From Choristoneura fumiferana (lineage: Eukaryota; Arthropoda; Insecta; Lepidoptera; Tortricidae), in assembly GCF_025370935.1 (NCBI RefSeq), contig NC_133477.1, forward strand, positions 2,793,563 to 2,857,562: a stretch of 64,000 nt of DNA, given 5' to 3'. Every line of letters starts with the position of its first letter. Position 1 is the stretch's first letter. Shown piece by piece: positions 31,901 through 37,011 of this stretch. The notes below the pieces were generated by a model. It made no database searches. It was not told where the DNA came from and was given only the letters and a program-made list of their open reading frames with translations. The position numbers and the translations under genes are program-made.

Positions 31901-32061
31901 CTCAAAGGAAATGGTAGATTTATATGTTTACTTTACTTACTGCCAGGAAGGTGTCGCGAAGGCATAAAGTTAATTGCGACTTGTCTAGCAGCATTGTTCC
32001 GGAGGGAAAAGTTCCGACGGGTGCTTGGAGGGCGGGAATCCTCTTCAATTTCATCGTCCAT
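4909..32061 (-). CDS. Transmembrane channel-like (TMC) protein, TMC5/7-type size
   Basis: Fourteen minus-strand coding exons assemble in frame into 775 aa: 32061-31941, 30491-30299, 29638-29491, 29227-28985, 14833-14685, 14157-14001, 13143-12908, 12000-11886, 11429-11320, 10909-10717, 9366-9272, 7756-7598, 6074-5941, 5183-4909 (stop TGA 4911-4909). All introns are GT-AG and all phases agree. The start ATG (MDDEIEEDSRPPS) follows an AG acceptor at about 32,073, so a non-coding 5' exon is expected upstream; I did not locate it. Family signatures: hydrophobic segment FFYFLRWLFVLDLLL (exon 4), CWETAFGQEAYRL (about residue 455), EFNIAYNSLTIIYNQ (about 500), SCGPF (exon 12). Known of the family: multi-pass membrane proteins with an anoctamin-like fold; TMC1/2 form mechanotransduction channels. 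The length is much shorter than the Drosophila Tmc type and fits TMC5/7-like proteins; channel activity is inference. Intron 4 (14.2 kb) contains the nested transposons, yet exons 4 and 5 join cleanly (phase 0). Confidence 0.88.
6551..7022. mobile_element. MITE with ends cagccttattcataaaa
   Basis: Termini acagccttattcataaaa and ttttatgaataaggctgt are inverted copies about 470 bp apart. It lies in a TMC intron and has no coding capacity. A smaller element with similar ends (ccttattcataaa) is at 56,450-56,614. Confidence 0.55.
7325..7420 (+). repeat. LINE 3'-end fragment (low confidence)
   Basis: Contains gagtttcttgctggattctt and ggtttttccgaaccataag, words shared with the LINE 3' ends at 27,806-27,865 and 35,397-35,503. 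Probably a short remnant of a CR1/jockey-type element within a TMC intron. Confidence 0.35.
7788..8097 (+). mobile_element. SINE-A, tRNA-headed, diverged copy
   Basis: Starts with a tRNA-like head (gtggcctagtggttagacct as A box region, gggttcaaatcccc as B box), then a body with gaaggaaaacatcgtgagga, and ends tataggctgggatgatgatg. Overall about 305 bp, as in the copies at 10,322-10,683, 28,525-28,823 and 44,941-45,243, from which it differs at many positions. It lies in the intron upstream of TMC exon 12; the open frame across it is repeat-derived. Confidence 0.75.
8314..8719 (+). repeat. Interspersed repeat, 'gggttccg' family
   Basis: Starts aaaccgaccaagtgcgagcc...gagggttccgtac and ends tacggaaccctaaaaa, with a (cagacaga)-type run before the end. 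The same family occurs at 14,864-15,488, 38,385-38,960, 48,570-48,659, 52,773-52,980 and 54,277-54,560. It is a common lepidopteran repeat; I do not assign its class. Confidence 0.6.
8871..9140 (+). mobile_element. SINE-B, tRNA-headed
   Basis: A tRNA-like head (ggctaagtggttagagcacc; ctgggttcgaatcccgg) is followed by a body with gtttatccgttgcctagta and gggactaggtcaattggtgt, ending in an (ATT)n tract. The head still resembles a tRNA, but the attached body and the other copies (46,813-46,997 reversed, 45,356-45,750, 40,687-40,800) show it is a SINE and not a tRNA gene. Confidence 0.75.
9495..9715. repeat. Interspersed repeat shared with 47.3 kb
   Basis: Contains attagcccgaaacatgtcga, an aact/gtttaagac segment and gagttatcc. 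The same order of words recurs at 47,225-47,375 (atagcccgaaacatgtcga, ggtttaagacgtgagttatc). No coding capacity. It is in the TMC intron upstream of exon 11. Confidence 0.4.
9880..10018 (+). repeat. Retroelement 3' tail ending in caataaagag
   Basis: Reads ctctaccactcaaaagttgactgc... and ends cagacaataaagag-type sequence followed by short (acaa) repeats. A related tail is at 28,345-28,505 (cactcaaaggttgattgcta; gtacaataaagagtttacat). It looks like the 3' end of a non-LTR element. Confidence 0.45.
10051..10201. mobile_element. GC-rich hairpin MITE
   Basis: Long inverted repeat: ggcgaggcgagacgagaat on the left against attctcgtctcgtctcgcctcgcc on the right, with outer ggtg/cacc and an extremely GC-rich centre (ccgccgcgagccgccgcggg). 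It lies in the TMC intron between exons 10 and 11. Confidence 0.55.
10322..10683 (-). mobile_element. SINE-A with a palindromic 3' end
   Basis: A reverse-oriented SINE-A copy. The tRNA-like head is at the right (aggccaccac, gggtttgaacccacgatcc). Its 3' part has been duplicated in inverted orientation, giving a perfect 62-bp palindrome at 10,367-10,428 with 31-bp arms. Confidence 0.7.
12172..12385. mobile_element. MITE with ends gtacagatctgttc
   Basis: Left gtacagatctgttcactcac and gaaggcg are mirrored at the right by cgccttcgtgagtgaacg and aacagatctgtac. Length 214 bp, no coding capacity. It lies in the intron between TMC exons 7 and 8. Confidence 0.6.
12391..12842. mobile_element. MITE with ends tacagggtggaaagttgaga
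   Basis: Terminal inverted repeats tacagggtggaaagttgaga and tctcaactttccaccctgta, extended inward by agggcagcaa/ttgctgcccc, about 450 bp apart. It starts 6 bp after the preceding MITE and ends about 65 bp from the splice donor of TMC exon 7. Confidence 0.6.
13400..13660 (+). repeat. Retroelement 3' end with T/A-rich tail
   Basis: Segment gctgcgaccggccgtcttcc...cagcgcggggcaatcaagcc followed by gcaataaaggttttttattt and (ATTTTT)n. The polyadenylation-like aataaa and simple tail suggest the 3' end of a non-LTR element or SINE; the family is not identified. Confidence 0.4.
14864..15488 (+). repeat. Interspersed repeat, 'gggttccg' family, long copy
   Basis: Starts aaaaaaccggccaagagcgt, contains the G10 run at 15,124-15,134 and cagacagactgacagacatg, and ends acggaaccctaaaaa. 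Its left edge is only about 30 bp upstream of the splice acceptor of TMC exon 5. Its right edge abuts the RTE remnant. Confidence 0.6.
15489..15620 (+). pseudogene. RTE-type LINE, 3' coding end (left half, split)
   Basis: Encodes the conserved tail of RTE reverse transcriptases (DSRWGRDVLEWRPRVG, then PPTRWTDDLVKV...RWMQ). The frame stops at the LINE insertion after ...RWMQ and resumes at 27,958 with GASNRGNWRSMGEAYV, so this is one old RTE copy cut in two. The 5' part of the element is missing. Confidence 0.75.
15621..17221 (+). pseudogene. LINE ORF1: coiled coil, proline-rich linker, SGNH-like C-terminus; frameshifted
   Basis: The N-terminal part is charged and probably coiled coil (ESELTEAHRDIHELQIECER; later LLSKISRLEESLRDISAKYE). 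A long Pro/Ala/Ser-rich linker of 70-80% GC follows, then a folded-looking C-terminus with TTLIIMLGNS and KIILCAFPYS, which recall blocks of the SGNH/GDSL esterase fold found in ORF1 of some CR1-type LINEs (tentative). The reading frame changes in the linker: the first frame stops at 16,430, and the second, open from before 16,283, runs to 17,221. A one-base loss in a C-run near 16,398-16,405 would explain it. There is no proper start because the element is 5'-truncated; an ATG at 15,492 belongs to the RTE remnant. Confidence 0.6.
17321..20095 (+). CDS. LINE ORF2: endonuclease / reverse transcriptase (924 aa open)
   Basis: An apurinic-type endonuclease domain comes first (CGDFNVN at residues 108-114, SDH catalytic motif at 173-175), then reverse transcriptase (FRPISVLPVLSKVFEKI; CDLSKAFDCVEH; GVPQGSILGP; FADD at 638-641) and a C-terminal region of about 250 aa. 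It copies its own RNA at a nicked target. The endonuclease N-terminus is damaged: an IHQNIQGFSSKITE segment lies just upstream (17,259-17,300) in another frame, and about 15-20 residues normally found before CITEHW are missing. The ATG at 17,321 is therefore an accident of the break, and this copy is probably inactive, although the RT stays fully open. Confidence 0.8.
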   Translation: MCITEHWLKQHELLLNICNYRIASSFTRKSAIHGGSMIIVKDDYKSKELKNVVQLSIERVIEISCVELENHIILCVYRPPSSDFCQFEPVMEDALKQVFASSKSVIVCGDFNVNLLDSANRYSGRLLNLFKSFNLFHLFEEPTRVTANTATCLDNIFCKCDAMDKEIINCFNSDHSGQKACFTILKKTNDQVVTYRPITEARVEKFKDNIINSVPEPYMEGSDPNVLYKNLSTVINREFGKVFKLRTKMRNGNKAKFSDWATVGIHKSRTRLYELYEMKSHSQDPSFLDYVRKYSKLFKKVCIAAKADYLSNKVKSAENKVKAVWNVINSETGKSKPRNCQFQLKVDDRILTSDLEVASTFDKFFSDIAVNTTRDLKSSTVLASSYLNEIARDRHLNFDFQHTDSEEIIKTFKSLKLKNTEDLWGISVRVMQSVIHIVAPYLAVIFNKCIDDGVFPDLMKYSKVIPLFKAGSSSDPGNFRPISVLPVLSKVFEKIMLNQLLRHFNVNNLLHSQQFGFTKGRSTTDAAASLMKYIYDAWENSQDAIGIFCDLSKAFDCVEHETLIRKLQHYGLSAKALDLVKSYLSQRIQKVDINRTQSAGSAVKLGVPQGSILGPFLFLVYINDLPHLLEQKCNIVLFADDTSLIFKVNRQQENPTHINETLAEALNWFTANNLLLNAAKTKCIKFSLPNVRQFETIISLNGENLNLVHETVFLGLTLDRNLQWSPHISGLAGRLSSAAYAVRRIRQFTNVETARLVYFSYFHSIMSYGMLIWGKAADIETIFILQKRAVRSIYNLGSRDSLRERFKEINILTVASQYVHDVILYTHKNIESFKKVSDVHDINTRNKHKLAVPKFRLRKVSKSFVGNCVRFYNKVPVEAWKLPHNSFKEYIKSALLKKAYYKVEEYLCDDATWPKLKADDKLGC
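20116..20159 (+). repeat. (GT)n/(GC)n simple repeat
   Basis: An alternating purine-pyrimidine tract (gtgtgtgtgtgcgcgcgcgt and on) directly after ORF2 in the LINE 3' UTR. Confidence 0.8.
20299..20541 (+). promoter_or_regulatory. LINE 3' UTR stem-loop array (SL1-SL5)
   Basis: Five short hairpins spaced about 45-65 bp, each with a 9-nt loop CNNNNTACA. SL1 20,299-20,319 tggaga/tctcca, loop ccttataca. SL2 20,359-20,375 gagg/cctc, loop ctttttaca. SL3 20,423-20,441 agaga/tctct, loop ctatataca. SL4 20,477-20,493 ggga/tccc, loop cttcataca. SL5 20,525-20,541 ggga/tccc, loop ctttataca. Two more are at 27,619-27,697, beyond the BEL/Pao insertion. Stems change on both sides together, which is what selection on RNA structure would leave. 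LINE RTs are known to bind 3' stem-loops; that this array does so is inference. Confidence 0.6.
20567..20783 (-). repeat. BEL/Pao 3' LTR
   Basis: On the plus strand it begins TGTTGGGAGTTAATCG and ends CTTCAACA, with TGTTG/CAACA inverted ends. It matches 27,111-27,327 base for base as read. The purine-rich tract (CGCCCGGGGGCA on the minus strand, 20,784-20,795) is immediately internal. Confidence 0.92.
20811..24689 (-). CDS. BEL/Pao pol: protease, reverse transcriptase, RNase H, integrase
   Basis: The frame is open from the codon after the gag TGA (24,689) to the stop at 20,811; the first ATG is at 24,485. Order: aspartic protease with DSG (codons at 24,605-24,597; DUF1758-type), reverse transcriptase with YVDD (23,357-23,346) and LGLGWRPDSDELCFP, RNase H-like region (ADASERAYGACAF), zinc-binding integrase N-terminus (H...H...CVRCTRMKGR), integrase core (GVDYAGPL, SDNGTSFVGA), and a C-terminal DUF5641-like end (KWKLGRIISVHPGPDGVNRV). 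It processes, copies and integrates the element. Because the protease lies upstream of the first ATG, pol is most simply made as a gag-pol fusion across the TGA, or this TGA is a recent mutation. Confidence 0.9.
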   Translation of the reverse strand, partial: RGQDVLLSTALIKLYDVNNCEHIVRAVLDSGSTSCLITEKICNKLKLNTDFVDKYVQGINNTLAPIGKMCRVPMTSLNDQYKTSLQCFVLPSLTSDVPYRQVDLTNLNIPSDISLADPNFHTPADVDLIIGADLFWDLLGSQKIKLGDGKPILCETRLGWLVSGPIKCGPMSLSNSITCNFAQFTGTSTDSFNDVDDIQNQLTRFWQLEEVRPQSSHYSPEEKLCEEHFVQHTNRLDNGSFCVRIPLKQSPQILGDSFIRAKHCFYALERRLKRNPALQKMYKDFMAEYISLGHMSKYEPIESGITYVIPHHGVIREGSSTTKLRAVFNASSPTSSGVSLNQLQMVGPTVQDDLLSILLRFRQHKYIISADVEKMYRTVTLHPDDRNLHLIIWRENESDPIQLYQLNTVTYGTASAPFLATRCLKQIGLDCDDARIKEIIIHDFYVDDLLSGGDDISDIMKLRQGVIDALVAANMHLRKWKSNDPRLAVTSSQPAVDLNIGISEPSKTLGLGWRPDSDELCFPIGSTITAGKTKRDVLSVIAQIFDPLGLLAPYVISMKMLMQRLWLLKLSWDEQLPSELLSQWLEIVAGLPILKTIRVPRRVVCDNYEQIELHIFADASERAYGACAFIRSIDSKNSVSVHLLMAKSRVAPLKPMTIPRLELCGALVGAHLYEKIVNSLRLKIQKTVFWTDSTIVLGWLKMLPSKLHPFVRNRTADILEITGNCDWRHVPTTQNPADHLSRGTTLESIKSNDLWWSGPSFLKQDTSAWPSISSTNNLTTLPEIRPEITLHVANDLSENSIIDFDRFSKLTRLQRTFAYVLRFILACKKQPISSPCLSYNELQNSLNIIIKICQNQMFPEYKLLSSNQSISKKSPLLKLDVFLDSQKIMRVGGRLENSTFPYDKKHPIVLHSNHRFSKLLFDHEHKRLLHAGPQLLLATIKETYWPLGGRNLAKKCYHECVRCTRMKGRVLSPLMGNLPKSRVSPGGFPFDSVGVDYAGPLVSASRQGKGTRLVKVYIAIFICFSTKAIHLELVGDLTSNSYLLALRRFVSRRGKPSDIYSDNGTSFVGAYNDLSNFLKQNCNSLAESAASESINFHFIPAYTPHFGGLWEAGVKATKHHLNRVLGNCHLTYEELNTTLVQIEAVLNSRPLTPMSSNPEDLTSLTPGHFLIGRPLTCLPERDYQHHNYNYLTRFQRIEQLRQHFWTRWSKEYVSELQQRTKWRSSGHSLKLNSLVLLKEDNLPPLKWKLGRIISVHPGPDGVNRVADVKTANGVVRRAFSRICPLPEEKDVC
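24690..26111 (-). CDS. BEL/Pao gag
   Basis: 473 aa from ATG (26,111) to TGA (24,692-24,690). The N-terminal half is helical, followed by a DUF1759-type capsid region (KLPTIQLPKFSG...NWLEFRDTFISLI) and Cys/His zinc knuckles near the C-terminus (CPSCKGDHYLNGC; CHNCFRSGHYATQC; CKICKRKHH). It forms the particle and binds the RNA. The stop codon is followed in the same frame by pol with no other stop; the gag start lies about 1 kb inside the 5' LTR. Confidence 0.88.
   Translation of the reverse strand: MAEEKDLTKKRGSYKGRLTVFATYLNSLDASKLTSTEVNELQLRLGKIDSLYVHYDEVQTRLECIAENMDQKIAERTEFESQYYQLLSKAQDILAVSSRGGENFGSAESDRGSRGGNHKLVKLPTIQLPKFSGSYDNWLEFRDTFISLIHSNDEIDEINKFHYLRASLEGSATAIIQSIEFSAKNYEVAWKQLRERFDNKRLLLQNHVSALFNVEQIARESSISLKRLIDNVNKHLRSLQTLGEPVEHWDTLLIHLVTQKLDSKTFREWEESKSHFDKNKPNKITFDTLKTFIRDRADFLETLEMSNNQANSSNKSSHKIKSMFAVRDNRNNRIDNNNNHGPSSPTKPCPSCKGDHYLNGCPRFLALTNTARLQLLSNYKVCHNCFRSGHYATQCKKPGCKICKRKHHTLIHITEFKPTPTVNNDRYTDPQVHASSHGGGERTTELVHQKSTTAGAGADPGAPVTLSANVSTA
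26112..27110 (-). other. BEL/Pao untranslated leader with primer-binding site
   Basis: About 1 kb of AT-rich, non-coding leader between the 5' LTR and gag. Two bases inside the LTR, TGGTCCATCGAGCC (minus strand, 27,108-27,095) begins with TGG and could pair with the CCA end of a tRNA; which tRNA is not determined. Confidence 0.6.
27111..27327 (-). repeat. BEL/Pao 5' LTR
   Basis: 217 bp, TGTTGGGAG...CTTCAACA on the plus strand, identical as read to 20,567-20,783. It would drive transcription leftwards. It is followed by ATATT, the target duplication. Confidence 0.92.
27619..27697 (+). promoter_or_regulatory. LINE 3' UTR stem-loops SL6 and SL7
   Basis: SL6 (27,619-27,641): 7-bp stem gtggaag/cttccac, loop cattctaca. 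SL7 (27,679-27,697): stem aggga/tccct, loop ccccataca. Same 9-nt CNNNNTACA loop as SL1-SL5, now separated from them by the LTR element. The LINE then runs to its tgaattttgaatttgaattt end near 27,952. Confidence 0.6.
27953..28009 (+). pseudogene. RTE-type LINE, 3' coding end (middle piece)
   Basis: Continues the RTE frame broken at 15,620 (GASNRGNWRSMGEAYV). It is cut again at 28,009 by a MITE flanked by the 12-bp direct repeat cctatgtcaact. Confidence 0.7.
28010..28234. mobile_element. MITE inside the RTE remnant
   Basis: 225 bp with sub-terminal inverted repeats (cttgcccgaatttca against gaaattcgggcaaat; gccataaa against tttatggc). It is bracketed by cctatgtcaact at 27,998-28,009 and 28,235-28,246. 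A target duplication this long would suit a Mutator-like element, but chance extension is possible. Confidence 0.6.
28247..28292 (+). mobile_element. RTE 3' terminus
   Basis: gtggacgtcctatggctaat followed by a degenerate (ATGATG) tail. This is the usual 3' end of lepidopteran RTE copies and completes the split element; compare tggacgtctttcggctgaca then (ATG)n at 40,220-40,253. Confidence 0.6.
28345..28505 (+). repeat. Retroelement 3' tail ending in caataaagag
   Basis: Diverged copy of the tail at 9,880-10,018 (cactcaaaggttgattgcta, agatcccttaaag, gtacaataaagag). Confidence 0.45.
28525..28823 (-). mobile_element. SINE-A, near-complete
   Basis: Head at the right (gtggcctagtggtttgacct, cgtgggttcaaac), 3' end at the left (tataggctgggatga). 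By eye it differs from the copy at 44,941-45,243 at fewer than ten positions over about 295 bp. It lies in TMC intron 4, about 160 bp from exon 4. Confidence 0.8.
29794..30158. mobile_element. MITE with ends acagtcaagtgcaaaaat
   Basis: Inverted ends acagtcaagtgcaaaaat and atttttgcacttcactgt, with internal mirrored words (gaaggtgcgatat / atatcgcaccttc) and a (TTTA)n tract at 29,934-29,963. It is related to 43,271-43,386 and to a fragment at 37,258-37,320, and lies between TMC exons 2 and 3. Confidence 0.55.
30700..30943. mobile_element. Long-hairpin repeat, copy 1
   Basis: Nested inverted arms: aaacaaaca/tgtttgttt, ccatgaaaatattttttact/agaaaaatattttcatgg and actagt/actagt (30,755-30,760, 30,875-30,880), around cccaatatatagtatgtagg. 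The core recurs at 38,150-38,275. No ORF. It lies in TMC intron 1. Confidence 0.55.
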
Positions 32062-32074
32062 GTTTGTAGCCACT

Positions 32075-34190
32075 GTGAATTCAAGTGACATATTTAAATA
32101 AAAGTTGTACAAAAGATTTATTTCACATAAAATCCTACACAGTTTTCTGAAACAACACTATTCAGAGGAATTGCTTGGTCTGTTTATTTTACTGTTATAT
32201 GAAATACCTACAAATACGAAACTTGATAACAAGCCATAAAGGGATTGATTAGAAAGCTATTAAATAGACAATTTATGTGATAAGATAAGTCAAGTAACAA
32301 ATAAATACAATTATCAATAAATGTTACCACAATTACAACAAAAGATCTATAGACTAAAACTTATCACAACCACTGCTGAAATAAGTGTACTCATATGAAG
32401 TACCCATACATACATATTCCTTATAAGAATAAAGATGGGCTAGGAGAAATTTGTCTTAACAGGTTCCCTGTCCCATGAGTCACATTGCCTCATGCCTCAT
32501 GCGTGACTTTACTGGTACGTCCATGTGGCACATGTTGCCTCATGGCCAGTGATATAACATGTTCCCTGTGCATGCGTCACCTGCAAAAATTTATTTCATC
32601 AACAGGTTGGTCTACATGCAAGCAAATGAAAATGGTGTAGCTGACACGTGCAAGTTTTGATCAGCCCTTTAGTTTAAAAGGGTTGTGCGTCATATGAGCT
32701 ACACTCACGTATCATTAGTACCTTGTAGTAACACATATGACAGATGCACAGGGAACATGTTAAATAATGCAACTGCATTATTATTATTATTATTTATTGA
32801 AAGAACAACTGTTCTTTCAATAAATAATAAATTTTATACATATTTAAAAGCCTGTAGAGGTGTCCCACTGCTGGGCAAAGGCCTCCCCCCATAAATTTTA
32901 TTACATATTATACTATTTTTATTCTTGAACCACATTTAGATAACAACTGAAAATTACTAAAACATTACATTGGGGATATTACATTACTCTATCATTAACT
33001 ACGGGGATGTGTCAAAAGAATGCTGCAAATTGCTTTGGAACACGTTAACAGTTCTTGATTCTTAATCTCAATCTGGCAGACGGGGTCTTAACTTTGATAC
33101 ATGGGATGTTTAAGACAAGCTATGCCACTGAAGTAGAAAGGTTAAAATTAACAGTCCAAAACAACCCAGCAAATTACATTATTTACCCCACAAGACAGGA
33201 TTACGGTTCACAAAGACTACGTGTATTAGCGTCGACTAGGCGATTAGGTTCAATGTTTTTAGAAAACAAGATGTCTTGATTTAATTATGTTACTTTTAAG
33301 ATAGTGCTTGACAATTCATATTTGATTTTGATATGGTTTTTAGCGTTTTTCAGTTTTGCATTAGCAAATTACTGATGACACAGACTCACAGACATCGACT
33401 TTACCTTATAATACTCGTACGGTAGAAGATTGTAAATTGTAATGGCAGTGTGATTAAATTACGTCATTCAATTCTTTGTTTAGTTTACTTATGATATTAG
33501 GATACAGAAATACTAAGACAAACAAATGAAATACAAATAAATAAATCCGTGTAAAACAAAACAACAAATCCTTCTTCAACTCAACCTCGACTCCACAGAC
33601 TAATAAGAGATCTCGACTCAACCTCAACAAACTTTTTATTTTTAACAACCAAACTAACTAAAGACATCTAGCCCATGCAGCTAAATCTTTGATGACAGCC
33701 CAGCGAGAACTACTGAATTTTACTTTTTACTCATAATAAAAAAAAAAACTGAAACTAAAGTTACACATAAAGAAAAAATAAACATGAATAATTAAGAATA
33801 TATGTTAGAACGAATTATATTAGTCAATCTTACTAAATATAAATTAGAATTTAAAACTTCCATGTTTTTGTTTGATGTCAGGTCAATTGTCAAATTGGTC
33901 AAATGTCAGTGCCTTTGGTCAGTGCACGATTACTAATATGTAGCTAGGGTTAGGGTCAGTGCCTTGTTGCCAATCATAAAGAAAGTAAACACATAGAGAG
34001 GCCCTATTCTACTATAGATACATTTTGTAAGACATTTGGTTATGCAAATATGTGTAAAATCGATATAGAAATAAAAAAAACACGTACCAATTCTTTCTTT
34101 CTAAGGTATGTCGGACTATAAAAACAAAGACGGCTTGAAATGTATTTATTCTATACTCACGAATGGTTTGACATTACGGGAAAGTGACGT
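32075..34190. other. TMC upstream region, with a MITE-like repeat
   Basis: No supportable gene, although a non-coding first exon of TMC should lie here or further right. A repeat at about 32,454-32,764 has inverted ends (taacaggttccctgt / acagggaacatgtta), and 32,795-32,830 is a short palindrome (attgaaagaac/gttctttcaat). A 75-codon frame at 33,055-33,279 resembles nothing I know. Confidence 0.5.
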
Positions 34191-34331
34191 TTCATCGTGC
34201 CATCCGCCATATTATGCGACAGAGGCTTTGTGGTACGTGAGCTGTCAAGTAAACTAATACTACGAAGTTTTTGGTGATTTTCAGTTATAAAAATACTTTT
34301 AAATTTGGTTTCCTGTTGTGGACATCAAGTG

Positions 34332-34831
34332 ATGCAAACGCAAAATGACTTTGTGTTCCATAGAACAGTGTCCTTCTCGGAAAACGATAAATCAAGGTTT
34401 TTGACACTTTATAGGTTAGTTGCCGTTATTCCATCAAAAAGTGCCATTTCATGGTAATATTTACATAAAAATAATTAATTTTCTTAAGCTTTTATCATTT
34501 CCATCAAACATATGCAAATTTTTCACCATTTAACGTTGTATTTTTGGTTCCATTGAATTTGGTAAAATTGACAATCTTCTTTAGTGTTGTGCTGAATATC
34601 GAACTGAAATAACTGTATGTTTCGTCCATGGCTTTGGACTGATGGCTGTTCTAATTTTACAGATTCCCTGAAAATGATGCATTACGTACGGCGGAAGTAG
34701 TTCGACGCCATAGGCGCAGATTATTAAGCCACGGCATAAGAAATTGCACATCTATTTGTTGCATTATGAAGAGTCGCTGTTCAACAGAACTGACGTTATC
34801 AGATTCGCTATATTCGATATTTGTAAGATGA
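34332..34831 (+). CDS. Possible small two-exon gene, unknown function
   Basis: ATG at 34,332 opens a frame to 34,414, where GTTAGT can act as donor. The acceptor ttctaattttacag ends at 34,662, and the frame continues to TGA at 34,829-34,831, giving 83 aa (contains FSENDKSRFLTLYRFPENDA; then basic VVRRHRRRLL). It is not recognised. An alternative is that exon 2 ends at 34,822 before a good donor (GTAAGA) and more exons follow. Upstream, ccgccatatt at about 34,203 matches the YY1/Pho-type element common near starts of insect genes, and AATAAA occurs at about 34,888. It would be transcribed divergently from TMC. The frame could equally be non-coding RNA or chance. Confidence 0.3.
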
Positions 34832-34899
34832 GATAGTTAATGATTTATGTAAATTTAAAAAATCTTGTACTATTTTCGTTGTTTTACAAATAAAGGGCG

Positions 34900-37011
34900 T
34901 TTAAAACGTTGTTATTGCTTAATTTAGTCAGCACAAGGTAATCACGCCCTACTTTATTCGTGCAAGTCTCTGAAACAAGCCTAGCTTTCTTTTGCACGTT
35001 CGGTTACATGTTCTTCCTCTCGTATCGTATTAGTTGTCAGTAGCTTTAATGTGGTTTAAATTATTGTACAGGATTTTTTTAACACCATATTTACATTTTT
35101 AGCATGTGCTTTTCACTTGCAATAAAAAAAAATCTTGTGATTATTGTGGCCATACTAAAAAATGTTTTATTTGTTGTTATTTTTTCTAACCTGTTAATAG
35201 ACATTGCAAAGTAATTAATAAACCTCATTTTTTTATTATTTTTCCAAAAAACAGTCGCACATATTATTTTTTTTCCTTATCATCAATATTTCAGTAACTA
35301 CTGATTTCAAGATACCTCTACCCCTTATGATTTCTAAACGAATGTTATATTAGCAGTCTTCTTGTACCTATATGCAGTCAAAGTAATTATTTATTTAGGT
35401 TTTTCCGAACCGGTGGTAGATTTTTCTTGACATTCATAAGTGCTTGTTATAGCTTAAATTGAATAAAGATATTTTGACTTTGACTTTGACTTTGACTTTG
35501 AACAAAGTGAGTTTCAAACTGATTTTTCCAAAAAGAAACACAAAATATTGATACCATTGCTGTTCAAAGTTTTGCCGCTAATAATTTGAATATCGATATA
35601 AGTAAAATATTTTGGTTTCGAAATCGATGGCACAACCCTTGAGCGCCATTTTATGCGATTTGTTTACACGCGTATTTTGTAGGTATTTCCACTCCATAGC
35701 TCTATGGTGCCAATGAAAACTAGTATGAATCAGTGTTGCCAAGTGTCTTGTTTTTACAGAAGATCTAGTGTTATAGCCAAAGACTAATGTTTCTCAAAAG
35801 TACCGTTCTTTCTTTTTTCCAATAGCGTCAAAAGAACGTTTACAGAAATTTACATTTTCATTGGATTTTATTTATTTATTTATTTTCGGTGGTCCAACAG
35901 CTTTGAATTACTTATAGAATAAGCTTATATTGTATACGTGAATCAATGAGAGGCCGGATAAGTAGGAGTCCAAAGCTTTATTAGCTGGCATTCACTATAC
36001 ACACTTTCACAACGGAAGAAATATTTTAATTAAAAGTAATTGGTGCTTAGTCTTTTAGTAAACCAATTAGTTTATTCTAGCTTCCATATTCAGAGACTTC
36101 TAATAGTTACTTATGTTAAATAGATATTTTAATCACTAAATTACTTTTGAGTTATGCAGCTAAAAAAATTGGATTTATAGCTTGTTACTTTAAATAAATT
36201 ACCTAAATTAAACCAAGTTAATATAACAATATTCATCCTTTGTAGTCAATGAAAATGTTAAAAATAAATCATACTAATCATTTAATAATCTAGGAAATAT
36301 AATAAATAAAACATGCTTCCATAACTGGTTTATGGGGTATTTTTTTTCTCCTGTTTTTATTTCAAATCTCTTGTGTTTTACGACATATATCTCCTGTGTT
36401 TTTCAAATTGGACTGTGCAACACTGTGTAGTGTCACCCTCACCCACAGAGTACTTTATACATATACTGAAACCGCCGAAATAGAGCATTGTCTATTGCAC
36501 CATGTTATATCGTATGCAATAGAAAATGGTGTAATAGAAATTGCTCAAATAAATATGAAATATGAGCATTTAGGAACCTAGACAATCGCATACTTTACTG
36601 TCACTAAGCACGAGATGGCGCTGTGTGCGAAACGTTGAACTGATATCTCGATCTCAGTATATAAAAAAGGTACTCTGTGCCGCCGATCCATCCACTAACC
36701 CGTGTCCACTGGTGTCCACCCCCACCCCCAATTATCTCCATCAAAGAAATCGAGAACGAGAAGTTCTTCTTTCTTCTGTTGAATTTCATTCAATTTCAAT
36801 ATACCACTATACTACAAACAAAGAGTAGTAGTATATTGAAAGAGTAGTACTTATAGACAATAATAGTTTATACATAAACACCCTTACGATTTCTTAAACA
36901 CATCTTTGTCTGTATTACTATATTATTATTTTAAAACTGAAGAACTTCTCTATCACAGTAGGATTACATGGTTACACATTGTTTGAGTACTTTAAGTTGT
37001 TTTACATTACA
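34900..37011. other. Intergenic DNA
   Basis: AT-rich, without a supportable gene. A CR1/jockey-type LINE 3' end is at 35,397-35,503 (gtttttccgaaccggtgg...(ttgact)n). The C10 promoter should lie toward the right edge; no core element stands out. Confidence 0.5.
35397..35503 (+). mobile_element. LINE 3' end with (TTGACT)n tail
   Basis: Ends gaataaagatattttgactt then repeated ttgact units, the usual terminal repeat of CR1-like LINEs. Only the last about 100 bp remain. Confidence 0.55.

Noticed and set aside
4909..32061. TMC gene destroyed by transposons
   Set aside because: All 14 exons join in phase with GT-AG borders, and the transposons lie only in introns.
33055..33279. 75-codon frame upstream of TMC
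   Set aside because: It starts at a non-ATG codon, has no recognisable motif and no splice context.
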